Shown piece by piece: positions 53,553-62,370 of a DNA stretch of 64,000 nucleotides (within the stretch, counting starts at the first letter, position 1; each line of letters opens with the position of its first letter). The notes under the pieces were generated by a model. It was not told where the DNA came from and ran no database searches. It saw nothing but the letters and a program-made list of their open reading frames with translations. Where the stretch lies: positions 62,001 to 126,000 of the forward strand of contig NZ_JAINVH010000009.1 in assembly GCF_020400825.1 (NCBI RefSeq), written 5' to 3'. This stretch comes from Streptomyces sp. HPF1205 (GTDB lineage: Bacteria; Actinomycetota; Actinomycetes; Streptomycetales; Streptomycetaceae). The translations under genes and the position numbers were made by a program.

Positions 53553-53655
53553 GGCCGGGCACTCCGTAGATCTCGTGGAAGTGCCCGGCCCAGAACCAGC
53601 AGCAGAAGGGGGCGGTCGGCTCTGTGACCTGCGACGCCCCGCGGGGCTCAGTGTA
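53553..53655 (-). promoter_or_regulatory. Virion leader element, copy 7 (capsid)
   Basis: The -10-like TACACT (53650-53655) is followed by a tight GCCCC/GGGGC hairpin, then the block GCTGCTGGTTCTGGGCCG (53586-53603). GGCCGGGCACT pairs over 11 bp with AGTGCCCGGCC, which ends directly at the ATG and contains the GGAGTG ribosome site at its base. This is the strongest start-sequestering stem of the seven. Confidence 0.82.
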
Positions 53656-53731
53656 GTCCTGAGGCGCCGTCGGCCAACGCTTCGCGAGCGCAGCGTGATG
53701 CAGCCCAACGTCCACTGGCCTGCACGACGGG

Positions 53732-54658
53732 TCAGTCACCGTAGAAACCGGAGGGCCGAAGGTACGGCAGTAGCTTAGGAACGTCCTCTGCCAGACGGTC
53801 GGCCAGGCGCTGTGAATCCTGGTCCGTCCACCGATAGCAAGAGTCGATCATCAGGGACTCAGAAGCAGCTCGAACACGGTCATATAGTTCAGTACGGTAG
53901 GAGAAACTGGGCCGGGCGAGGGTGACACACCAGGTCAGCTGGGTCGGACGTGGCAAGATCAGTACCGGATGACGGGGATCGAGGCCCGTCCTCGGTTCTA
54001 GGGGAGGCGCCCCCCAATCCACCTGATCGGCCCAAGTCCACAACTGGTTATTGAATTCACACCCGAGGTGGTCTCTGAGCAAGTACAAGAGGCTGCCGTC
54101 GACTGCGACACCGGCGTTGATCTCTATCCAGTCAGCGGCACTCTCGAAGTCCGGGCCCATACGCAGGTCCCAGGTGCCAGCTTGAAGCCCTTCCTCACTG
54201 CCCCAGTACGTCACTCGCGGCGCGGCGCTGTCCATGCGCAGAGGGGCCAGGACCCTCTCCAGAGGGTCGAGTAAGTCGGTGTACGCCGCACGCAGGGCTT
54301 GCCCCGCGGAAAGCCTCAGGGTGTCCCCTACATGAGGCGCGACGAGCCACGGCTGTTCTGAGGGGACTGCACAGCGCAGGTATTGCCAAATCTGTTCGAT
54401 AACCGGCGGGTGGCTGGCCGGGCCACGCCGCTCGTGTTCGGACCTGGGCAGGAGCACTCGCCATTCGTACGAAGCGTCGGAGTCAATCTCGTCGCTCTGG
54501 TACAGGAGTTCGCAACCCAACGAGGTGACGAGCTCCTCCAGCTCCGGCGACTCTGCCGCTATCTCCCAGGAACCGAGGAGCGGTTGCCGTGCCGTGAACT
54601 CCCACACGACCGGATCACAACCGGCCAGAGCATCTAAGTCAGAGTGCATGCCTTCCAT
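53732..54658 (-). CDS. Cargo protein of unknown function
   Basis: This 308-residue acidic protein includes WQYLRCAVPSEQPWLVAPHV, DLRMGPDFESAADWIEINAG and LLYLLRDHLGCEFNNQLWTW. It is not like known virion proteins. Codon use is less GC-biased than the flanking genes. It lies between the MuF/DUF7196 pair and the capsid leader, and its end is 76 bp above the capsid -10. Start at ATG 54658 (or 54649) follows GGGGAAGC. It is probably a passenger gene; a defence role cannot be shown. Confidence 0.65.
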   Translation of the reverse strand: MEGMHSDLDALAGCDPVVWEFTARQPLLGSWEIAAESPELEELVTSLGCELLYQSDEIDSDASYEWRVLLPRSEHERRGPASHPPVIEQIWQYLRCAVPSEQPWLVAPHVGDTLRLSAGQALRAAYTDLLDPLERVLAPLRMDSAAPRVTYWGSEEGLQAGTWDLRMGPDFESAADWIEINAGVAVDGSLLYLLRDHLGCEFNNQLWTWADQVDWGAPPLEPRTGLDPRHPVLILPRPTQLTWCVTLARPSFSYRTELYDRVRAASESLMIDSCYRWTDQDSQRLADRLAEDVPKLLPYLRPSGFYGD

Positions 54659-54800
54659 GCTTCCCCGTGACCGCACTTCTTGGGCCTTGTTGGTAAAAAT
54701 CTCGGCCGCCACGGCACGCAAGCTGTCGCCGACGATGTGATGTCGTCGCGAGCTGGCGACGGGCGGCCGATCAAAACGACCGAGAACCGGAGACAAGCGA

Positions 54801-54989
54801 TCAGCTGGCGGGCCCGTTAGCAGGGGCCTGCTGGGATGGCTCCGTTCCCTTCTTGCGTACGACGCTGTTGGTATAGCGCTTGGACACGGCTTGCGCGGTG
54901 GCCTCGGTGCCGGTGAACAGCACCTTGCCGGTGCCACCGTCGGCGACGACCTCCCACTGCGCGCGCTTTCCTCCGCATGAGCAGCCCAT
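54801..54989 (-). CDS. DUF7196-like small phage protein
   Basis: This 62-residue protein reads MGCSCGGKRAQWEVVADGG, then TEATAQAVSKRYTNSVVRKK, the pattern of the small MGCxCG proteins next to portal or capsid genes in actinophages. The CxC could bind zinc. It overlaps the polyprotein stop by one base. Confidence 0.8.
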   Translation of the reverse strand: MGCSCGGKRAQWEVVADGGTGKVLFTGTEATAQAVSKRYTNSVVRKKGTEPSQQAPANGPAS

Positions 54990-57900
54990 CAGCTGGTCCC
55001 TTCCTGGGTGATGGTGCGGCCCGCGACGAGGTCCGCGCGGGCCGGGGCGACGATCGAGGTGGCCAGCGCGGCGGCCTCGTCGCGGGCGGCCTGCTGCCGT
55101 TGCTCCTGGCGCCGGTCCAGGGCGGCCAGAAGCTCGTCCAGGAACCGGCCGTCCGCCAGCAGGCCCGCGGGGTCCTGGCCGGGCCGGACAGGGGTGTCCG
55201 GGTTGTCCGGACGGTGTCCTCCCAAGCCGCTGGGGATGCGCCCGTTGGCGTCAGCCCCGGCGTCCGCCCTGTCCGCAGACGTGTCCGGGCTGTGTCCGGA
55301 CAGGTCCGGGACGGTGAGGGCGCCGGCGGTGGACGCCGCGAGCGCGAGGTTGGACCGTTCGGCGACGGCCACAGCGGTGGCGAGCAGCGGCGAGGAGTGC
55401 CCCGGGACGGGGACGGACAGCACCGCGCGGAGCTGCCACCTGCCGTCCCGGCCCTGCTTCATGTGGTAGCTGGGCTGGCACGCGGCGAACACCTGCCGAT
55501 CCCATTCCGACAGCCACGGGGCGGCAGCGCCGGAGAACCACAGCCCCTTGTCGGACATGCCCACGGTGACGATCCCGGCGACGGTGCGGGTGTCATCGAA
55601 CTGGCAGGCGGCGGATTCGCACTCGGCCCCGTCGCGGTGGTGTGGGGCGTTCATCGTGAACGCCCCAGCGCGAACCTCCGAGCCGTCGTCCAGTCGGAAC
55701 CGGGCCCGCAGGAAGTGCGTCAAGTCCAGGTCTCCGAGTGACTCGATGGTGAGGTTGCGACCGGTGTACCCCGCGTGCGGCTCCCCGGCTTGCGCCACCC
55801 ACCCGTACACGCGGCCGTCTGCGTAGTGCACCCCGCCCGACCCGGGCGGTAGTTCGTCCTCGGTGGGCTCGCGGAACCAGGCGGCGGGCATCGGGTCGGC
55901 AGCCTTCATCGCCGACCACGCCGACGCTTCCAGATCCTCCAGTTCCGTCCCGCTGGTGGCCGACAGGTCCGCGTCGGGGCCTTCGGTGACCGGCCCCACG
56001 TACAGGCCCATGGCGATCCGCACGATCCGCCCGGCCTTCGCCGCCCGCGCCAGGTGCCCGCGGGCGGTCTCCATCCGCATGCCCAGGCCCTTGGCTACGT
56101 CGCGGGCACCGACCGGCACGGGGGAGCTCTTCACGTAGCGGACGACTTCCCTGTGGGCGTCGCTCGGCCCGGATGCCGCTGCGATGGCCTGGGCGCCGGG
56201 TTCGGCAGCGTCGTCCAGAACGATCCGGGCCTGGGCGTAAGCGGGCATCGCCACCAGGGTCGCGCCGCGCAGCCGGGCCCGGGTGATGCGCACGATGAAG
56301 TCGCCGGACTCCTCCGAGTGCACCAACACACCGTCTGGGCTGTCGGGATCGCCGGCCGCCGCGGTGAGCCGGCTGCCGAATGCGGCTTCCAGCGCCTCGC
56401 GGGTGACGGTGCCGCCGGGGCCGGTGATGAGCTGCATCCCGGTCGAGGTGCGCGACAAGGTGGCGCCGGACGCGGTCCACTCGGCAGTGGCGGTCGCGGT
56501 GATGGCCCAGGAGCCGTCTTCCAGGCGCAGCAGCGATCCGCACGGCAGTGACGCCAGGAGCACCAGGTCGCCGTTCTCGTCGGTGCCCAGCGTGCGGTCC
56601 ACGAACTCCATGCTTACGTCGTCCAGGTCCACGGAGACACCGAGCGGGGCGCCCTCTTCGAGGAGCATGAGGGCGTCGGCGCCGGCCGGGCGGCCCGGGT
56701 AAAGGACGCCGGTTGCGGTGATGCGGTCGCCGTCGCGGGCGAGGGCCTGGATGGATCCGGCGAGTTCGGCTCCCTGGTGGCCCATCAGCATCTCTTCGGC
56801 GTGCTGCAACGGCCACGGGCCGGGCCCTTCCCAGTACAGGGCGCCGGGTGCGAAGACGCGGCCGTCGCCGGTCTCCTGGTTCTCGAACGCGATAGCCGTG
56901 TCGCCGGGTGTGGACCAGACGCGGGGCCCGGCGTCCGGCGGGGCAGTCACGTGCTCGCTGGGCTGATCGGCCACGGCTGTCTCCTGGGGCCCGAGGGGAA
57001 TATCTGTGGTATCGCCGGCGAACGCGACCCGCAGCCGGTCGAAGCGGATCGGGCCGAGGCGCTGGTTCATCGCGGTCAGCAGGGATGGGGAGCGGGTGTA
57101 TGCCGCACACACATGGGGCTGCCACGGCGTCTGCTGCGCCGGCAGTTCGGGCTGGCGATGCATGTCCTCCAGGGCGTAGGTCGCTGCCCACCGGGCCGTC
57201 TCGAGTGTCGGGGCGTCCTGTGGGCGGTCGCGGTCGTCGCCGACGGACCACACCCAGCACGGTTCGTCGCCGTCGGCGTTCCACTGGTTCGCGCCGAAGG
57301 CCCGCGCAGCGACCGCCTCGCCGACGTCGGGGGCGCGGGCACGTAGCCGGTCGATGAGGTCGGCGCGATGCTCGTCATCCCAGTCGGCACCCTCGCCGAG
57401 GTAGAACAGCGTCAGGTGCAGCTCGTCGGCCGGCTCGGAGCCGGTGGCGTTGAGGGCGAGGCGCTCGGCGTCCTCCGCGGTGGGCATCAGGGCGATCATC
57501 GCGCCGGTGTGGCCGCCTGCTGCTGCGGTCACCGACCGGGAGACTTCCACACTGCCCTCATTGGCCCGCTTGTCGATCACGACATCTCCGTCCTGCCAGG
57601 TGACCCGCTCTTGGAAGCCGGGATCTCCCGCTGCAGCGCTGACATCTGTCCTCGGTGCCCGTGGGCTACCGAGGGTGGAGGTCACGGCGTTGATGACCTC
57701 GACCTCGTACCGGCGGGGCTGGGTCGGGTCGTTATCGCCGACTTTCCGCACCCGGAACTTCGTGCCGGGCGGGAGAATCACCTCGGCTTCGTCGTCGTCC
57801 TCACCGACCGAGGCCACGTCCAGCATCTGCGCCCCCGCGGGCACCGTGATGGTGAAGAGGCTGTAGTTCGGGTCGTCGGCGTCCATCCCGGCGATGCCGC

Positions 57901-59134
57901 CGATGTCACTTCGGGACGACGTGGACAGGAACCCCCGGTCGTGGAACTCGTCACCCTCGTTCAGCTCCAGGCGATGGTTCTCCATGCGCCGATACAGCGT
58001 CGTTTCGGACCTGCTCGGGTCCTGAATGTTGATCAGGTCGTTGAGGGCAGCCACCCGCTGCTCGACGAGCTGCTGGGACTGCTCGTTGTCAGATGGGGTC
58101 CGCGTGCGAAGCCAGCTGTTCATGCGGCCGTACCAGCTGCGCGTGTACCGGTAGACGGCCTGCTGATGCTCCTCCTCCGTGAAGCGGCTGCTGCCGAGCC
58201 ATCCGCCGTTCTCGTGCAGGGTCTTGCGGCTGGCCCGGGCACCGCCCTTCCCACCAGGGTGGTACTTACGGTAGCTGGGGCGTCCTTGGGTGCCGTGAAA
58301 GGACATTGCTGATTCCCTAGGTCCCGCCGCAGAGCGCACCTCCAATCCGTAGGCGCATGCGCGCTGCTGGGGTGCCACTGCAAGGCGACAGCGGCAGTGG
58401 ATGACGAGGGAGGCGGGCGCGGCCGGGTCGCCAGGGTGCTGCATCGGCACCCCGCCCACCATGAACGCCTCATTGAGGAGGCGGAGCTGACCGTCGGCGT
58501 CGCTGTGCGCGGTGCGCACCTTTCTGTCGTGCCGGGTGATCCACTGCTTGACGACCGGCCGGCCCGGGCCGGCGGCGGCCTGCGCGGCCGCCAGCGTCGC
58601 CGCGTTCCACACCCTGCTTGCCTCGGTGCGGGCGATGCGGGCCTCCCGGCCGGCCCCGAGCTGCGCCCCCTCCCGGTCGAACGCCGCCCGCAGGCGGTTG
58701 TGCAACTGGGCGATGTCCTCCCCGGCGTCCAGGCCGGTCGCCAGCTCCCGCCGCGCGGCCTGCGCCAGGCGGTCACCGACCGCCCGCAGCAGGTGCTCGG
58801 TGACGGTCACGTACTGGGCCATGCCGTCCGGCAGCGGCCGCCCCTGGCCGTACCGGCCGGGCAGGTCGTCCCACCCGGCGGGCAGCTCGCCGTGGACATC
58901 CTCGGCGGCGGCTCCGGCGGCGGTCTGCGCTGTCCCCAGCAAGCGCCGCACCAAGCCGTGCACTCGGCCGGTCCACATGCTGGCGATGCGGCCAACCGAG
59001 AAGCGGGCCGCGACCAGCTCGCTCGCCTCCCGTACGGCGTCGGCGAACTCGTCGGCGGTCGCGGCCAGAGCCTGCGCCACGGCCTGCGCGAAGTCCTCCT
59101 CGGCTCGTGCGAGGTCGTGTTCGCGGTCAGCCAT
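54989..59134 (-). CDS. MuF-ADP-ribosyltransferase-2H-protease polyprotein
   Basis: The protein has 1381 residues. About 1-255 is MuF/SPP1 gp7-like, with RIARTEASRVWNAAT, WITRHDRKVRTAHSDADGQ and HCRCRLAV. About 315-490 is an ADP-ribosyltransferase: LYRRMEN (Arg382), FLSTS (404-406), and E449-A-E451 in DDEAEVILPPGTKF. About 535-690 is a 2H phosphoesterase-like unit with LHLTLFY (573-575) and a second site PHVCAAY (674-676). About 730-1010 is prohead-protease-like (APLGVSVDLDDV, RLRGATLVAMPAYAQARIVL). A helical C-terminal part follows. It lies between portal and capsid genes, as expected for MuF plus protease, but fused in one chain. Confidence 0.8.
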   Translation of the reverse strand: MADREHDLARAEEDFAQAVAQALAATADEFADAVREASELVAARFSVGRIASMWTGRVHGLVRRLLGTAQTAAGAAAEDVHGELPAGWDDLPGRYGQGRPLPDGMAQYVTVTEHLLRAVGDRLAQAARRELATGLDAGEDIAQLHNRLRAAFDREGAQLGAGREARIARTEASRVWNAATLAAAQAAAGPGRPVVKQWITRHDRKVRTAHSDADGQLRLLNEAFMVGGVPMQHPGDPAAPASLVIHCRCRLAVAPQQRACAYGLEVRSAAGPRESAMSFHGTQGRPSYRKYHPGGKGGARASRKTLHENGGWLGSSRFTEEEHQQAVYRYTRSWYGRMNSWLRTRTPSDNEQSQQLVEQRVAALNDLINIQDPSRSETTLYRRMENHRLELNEGDEFHDRGFLSTSSRSDIGGIAGMDADDPNYSLFTITVPAGAQMLDVASVGEDDDEAEVILPPGTKFRVRKVGDNDPTQPRRYEVEVINAVTSTLGSPRAPRTDVSAAAGDPGFQERVTWQDGDVVIDKRANEGSVEVSRSVTAAAGGHTGAMIALMPTAEDAERLALNATGSEPADELHLTLFYLGEGADWDDEHRADLIDRLRARAPDVGEAVAARAFGANQWNADGDEPCWVWSVGDDRDRPQDAPTLETARWAATYALEDMHRQPELPAQQTPWQPHVCAAYTRSPSLLTAMNQRLGPIRFDRLRVAFAGDTTDIPLGPQETAVADQPSEHVTAPPDAGPRVWSTPGDTAIAFENQETGDGRVFAPGALYWEGPGPWPLQHAEEMLMGHQGAELAGSIQALARDGDRITATGVLYPGRPAGADALMLLEEGAPLGVSVDLDDVSMEFVDRTLGTDENGDLVLLASLPCGSLLRLEDGSWAITATATAEWTASGATLSRTSTGMQLITGPGGTVTREALEAAFGSRLTAAAGDPDSPDGVLVHSEESGDFIVRITRARLRGATLVAMPAYAQARIVLDDAAEPGAQAIAAASGPSDAHREVVRYVKSSPVPVGARDVAKGLGMRMETARGHLARAAKAGRIVRIAMGLYVGPVTEGPDADLSATSGTELEDLEASAWSAMKAADPMPAAWFREPTEDELPPGSGGVHYADGRVYGWVAQAGEPHAGYTGRNLTIESLGDLDLTHFLRARFRLDDGSEVRAGAFTMNAPHHRDGAECESAACQFDDTRTVAGIVTVGMSDKGLWFSGAAAPWLSEWDRQVFAACQPSYHMKQGRDGRWQLRAVLSVPVPGHSSPLLATAVAVAERSNLALAASTAGALTVPDLSGHSPDTSADRADAGADANGRIPSGLGGHRPDNPDTPVRPGQDPAGLLADGRFLDELLAALDRRQEQRQQAARDEAAALATSIVAPARADLVAGRTITQEGTS

Positions 59135-59312
59135 GGGCGGCCTCCAGTGTCGGATGCGGAGTGGCGCCGCAGGCTTGGCGCACCGCCCACCCGCCCGCGG
59201 CCCGCGAGGTGCCGTCGCTCGTGAAGGGGAGCATCGTGAGCCCGTTCAGCTTGTTCCGCCCGCAGGTTGGGCATGGCTGGTCGTCCTCGGCGCCGGCGGT
59301 CAGGTCGGTCAC
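59127..59312 (-). CDS. Small zinc-ribbon-like protein
   Basis: This 61-residue protein has CPTCGRNKLNG and a later VRQACGATPH, possibly a zinc site. The GTG overlaps the upstream TGA (GTGA) and the gene overlaps the polyprotein start by 8 bp, so it is translationally coupled. Function is unknown. Confidence 0.6.
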   Translation of the reverse strand: MTDLTAGAEDDQPCPTCGRNKLNGLTMLPFTSDGTSRAAGGWAVRQACGATPHPTLEAAHG

Positions 59313-59764
59313 GCCGCTTCCCACATGTAGCGGGTGATGTTCTCCGTGCCGGTGGGTTGCCGGGGCCGTGACGGGGTGTTCCAGCCCGGCCGGGGGCGTC
59401 GCTCGGCGACCAGGGCCCAGCCCGCTGCGCGCAGGCTCGCCCCGGTCTCGCCTTGCTGGGTGTACGTGATCAGCCGGGTGTATCCGAGAGCGAGGGACGC
59501 CCGCCTGGCCGCCCCGTACAGCATCGAGTTGCCGTTGAACACTCCGTCCGTGGCGACGCGGGTGACCTCCAGGGTGCGGCCGTTGTCGTAGTGCCGGGCG
59601 ACGGGCCGGCCAGCGACGAGGACGCCCCGCAGGGCCTCTTCGTCGTCGACGACGCCCACGGAGAAGATCAGGCCGCGCGGCGGGCCGTGGTGCCGGTGGT
59701 GCTCGGCGACGAACGCCACCGCCTGCCGGAACCGCACAGGAACCAGGTGCAGACCGCCCGTCAT
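59309..59764 (-). CDS. XF1762-like GNAT-related protein
   Basis: This 151-residue protein reads LVPVRFRQAVAFVAEHHRHH, then LIFSVGVVDDEE, VLVAGRPVARHYDNGRTLEV, NSMLYGAARRASLALGYTRL and ITYTQQGETGASLRAAGW. This is the conserved pattern of XF1762-family phage proteins, related to GNAT acetyltransferases. It overlaps the portal gene's stop by 4 bp. Substrate unknown; a virion-packaged or host-modifying role is possible. Confidence 0.82.
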   Translation of the reverse strand: MTGGLHLVPVRFRQAVAFVAEHHRHHGPPRGLIFSVGVVDDEEALRGVLVAGRPVARHYDNGRTLEVTRVATDGVFNGNSMLYGAARRASLALGYTRLITYTQQGETGASLRAAGWALVAERRPRPGWNTPSRPRQPTGTENITRYMWEAA

Positions 59765-61497
59765 GCCGCCGGCCCGATGCAGGAGGTCAGGACGGCCGGC
59801 ACGAGCCGGTATTCGTGCTCGACCCCCGCCGCGATCAGCTCCCGGGCGTAGTCGTCCAGGGACGCTGCCAGGCACTCCGGATCCAGGCCGTAGCGGGCGG
59901 CGATCTCCGGCACGCGCGTCCACGCCCCGTCCAGGAGCCGCCACTGCTCGACCTGGCCCGCATCCACAGTCAGGAGCGTGTGGAGGCGGGCGGCGTCGAC
60001 ATCGCGAGCCCGTGTCCGTTCCGAGCGCGGGCAGGCCGGGGTGCGGCGCAGCTTCTCCCCGGCAGTGGTCAGCGCACCCCAGATCAGGCCGTCCGCGGCG
60101 GCCACCAGGCCGACACCGGGCCGCGTTGGACCCGCGGCGGCGGGAAGGGTGTCGGGGTCGTTCTGCGTCTCGTCGACCGGCAGGTCGGGTGTGGTGGCGG
60201 GCGGGTTCGGCTGGCTGCTGCTGTTCTGCTTCTGCCGTTCGGCGACCTCGGCCGGCGTGGGCTTGTCGGCGTCATCGAATCCGGTCTCACGGCGCAGCGC
60301 CTCGGCGGAGATGACGCCCCGGTCGTACGCCTGCAGGGCGGTCTCGGAGCGGTTGGTGCGCACCCGCAGCGGGGCGGTGTCGTACCAGACCAGCCACCGG
60401 TGCCAGTCCTCGACTCTCTCGGCCTCCAGGATCGGGCGGAGCCACTGCTGCGTGAGCGCGTACGAGACGGTGGCCAGCTTGGGTTCGATCCCGAGGCGGA
60501 TGGCCTCGGAGGTGAGCGCCCACTGCCCCCAGTGGTTGACGTCGCCCATGCCGAGCAGGATCTCGGCGGGGATCTCCAGGCCGGTCGCGAAGCGCTTCAC
60601 GGCCTCCTCACGCAGCTTGATCGCCAGGTCGTCGAAGTCCGACTCGAACGTGATCAGCTTCCAGTTGGCGATCGTCTCGGCCGGGACCTCCAGGATGATC
60701 GGCACCGTGGCGGCGGCGCTCTCCGGGTCGCGGATCGCCGTCTCGGCGATCTGCATGAACACTTCGATCAGGTCGTCTTCGGCGTCCCCGGCCCCGCCGG
60801 GTCTGGTCGGGAAGCGGGTGCCCTTGGGGATGAGGAGGACACCGCGGCCGGTGATCCGGGACCGGGCGATGGCCTTCACCGCGGCGTTGAGGAGCAGCAG
60901 CTCTTCCAGTAGCTCCAGGCTGGCCCGCACCGGTGAGTCCGCTTCGATGGCCCGCTCCGGGTCCGGCTCCCACACACGGATAGCCACCGGAGCGTTGGGG
61001 TCCATGCTGTCGGGGTCGCCCTCGGGAACGGCGACTTCCTCACCGTCGATTTCGGCTGTGAGTTTGCCCGCGGAGGCGTGGACCTCTCGGACGGACAGAA
61101 CTCGCCAGTCGTGACCGTCCTCGGTGGCGTACGGACTGAGCACGTCGGCGTTGGGGCGGACGATGATCCACCCCTCACCGGGCACGGTCAGGTGCTTGCC
61201 GAAGGAGCCGAGAAGCTTGGACTGCCCGTCGGGGCCGCCGGCGATCTGGGACACGATCTCGGCGGCGCGGTGGTTGTCGGGCGCGGCCTCGATTGTGCCG
61301 TCGTCGGCGCGGCGCCCGGCGAACAGGCGGGCACCGGACATGGCGTTACTGATCCATGAAGCGGCGAACCTGACCTCGGGCACCAGGTGGTACATGTCGT
61401 AGGCGCGCTGCTGCCACGACTGGTCACCGAGCCCGCGCCCGCGGATCTTGCGGGAGGTGTAGCGGGACGCGGCCGCGGTCAGCTCGGCCCGGGGCAT
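59761..61497 (-). CDS. Phage portal protein
   Basis: This 578-residue portal protein has features common in actinobacterial siphoviruses. These include EVRFAASWISNAMSGARLFA near residue 40, SFGKHLTVPGEGWIIVRP, a clip/stem stretch LRPILEAERVEDWHRWLVWY, and RGVISAEALRRETGFDDADK around 410. The last ~110 residues are an extra acidic helical domain. The ATG is shared with the end of the DUF1360 gene. A large terminase gene normally precedes the portal gene but is not found in the 2.5 kb to the right. Confidence 0.87.
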   Translation of the reverse strand: MPRAELTAAASRYTSRKIRGRGLGDQSWQQRAYDMYHLVPEVRFAASWISNAMSGARLFAGRRADDGTIEAAPDNHRAAEIVSQIAGGPDGQSKLLGSFGKHLTVPGEGWIIVRPNADVLSPYATEDGHDWRVLSVREVHASAGKLTAEIDGEEVAVPEGDPDSMDPNAPVAIRVWEPDPERAIEADSPVRASLELLEELLLLNAAVKAIARSRITGRGVLLIPKGTRFPTRPGGAGDAEDDLIEVFMQIAETAIRDPESAAATVPIILEVPAETIANWKLITFESDFDDLAIKLREEAVKRFATGLEIPAEILLGMGDVNHWGQWALTSEAIRLGIEPKLATVSYALTQQWLRPILEAERVEDWHRWLVWYDTAPLRVRTNRSETALQAYDRGVISAEALRRETGFDDADKPTPAEVAERQKQNSSSQPNPPATTPDLPVDETQNDPDTLPAAAGPTRPGVGLVAAADGLIWGALTTAGEKLRRTPACPRSERTRARDVDAARLHTLLTVDAGQVEQWRLLDGAWTRVPEIAARYGLDPECLAASLDDYARELIAAGVEHEYRLVPAVLTSCIGPAA

Positions 61498-61835
61498 CAG
61501 CCGTTGTCCTTGCGGGAGTCGTCCCAACGGTTCAGCAGCGCAGCGGCGCCCGCGACGGCCAGCCACTCCACGCCGTGGACGACGAGGGGGGCGTTGTCGA
61601 ACTGGCCAGCGGCGAGCAGCCAGGTCGCCAGGAGCGCCCCGGACACCCACCAGCCGGTGCAGTAGACGCAGGAGATCAGCGTCACCACCGCCTCGCGGGC
61701 CGCCGAGTCGGGCCGGTGTTGCTGCCAGACGTCCACGCGCTCGCGGGCTCTATCGAGGATCGCGTCGTGGACGAAGAGTTGCGTGCCGCGGTACCCGGCG
61801 AGCGCCAGGGTGGCGAGTTCTGCGGAACTGATCAT
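61497..61835 (-). CDS. DUF1360-family membrane protein
   Basis: This 112-residue protein has the signature VTLISCVYCTGWWVSGALL, with CxxC at a membrane segment, and a second helix WLAVAGAAALLNRWDDS. The family includes sporulation-associated proteins and also occurs next to portal genes in actinophages. AGGGGACGC precedes the ATG. It is the first gene of the virion module as seen here. Confidence 0.8.
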   Translation of the reverse strand: MISSAELATLALAGYRGTQLFVHDAILDRARERVDVWQQHRPDSAAREAVVTLISCVYCTGWWVSGALLATWLLAAGQFDNAPLVVHGVEWLAVAGAAALLNRWDDSRKDNG

Positions 61836-62370
61836 GTGCGTCCCCTGTATGGAGATCATCCGGCCGATGCCAGCGGTGCATGATAGGCCAACTCGAATGA
61901 TCAGTTCCGGCGGGAACGTCGCAGTTCAAGCCCAGTTTTTCAGATCACAAACCGTGGGCTTGGGCGATTCTGGCGGAAGCAGCTCCGACGCCCTTTCCCG
62001 CTCCTGTGCACCCCCCGCACCGAGGTAAGAGGGGCGCCCGCAAGCTCTCATACGGCCCACCCACGGCGCTGGCGTTCGGCCCCCCGCCAGGACAGTCAGA
62101 CCCGGACAGTGAAATCCGGCCTCATCCGTCCAGCGGTCCGTTTCCCTGTGCGCAGCTGGTCATGCTTGCTTGGCCATTTGCGTGAGGTCCCCCAACGTAC
62201 GGACGCATTCGCCAGGATGCGGCTTCTTGAAGCGCCTGGCGATCGTGGCCGCGGTCATCGGGCTCGTGCCTGCCCGTTCCCCGAGACGCGGCCCCGGAGG
62301 CCGGAGCGTCGCAGGTGAACAAGTACGTTGGCCCACACAGGTCTTCGGGTTCGCAACCGGAGGAGATTGG
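61836..62370. other. 535-bp stretch, no terminase and no other gene
   Basis: Several short frames exist on both strands but none resembles a protein family. This is where a terminase large-subunit gene would be expected. The promoter of the virion module probably lies here. Confidence 0.5.

Noticed and set aside
61836..62370. Possible terminase gene right of the portal
   Set aside because: No frame has a Walker A, Walker B or nuclease motif; all are short and low quality.
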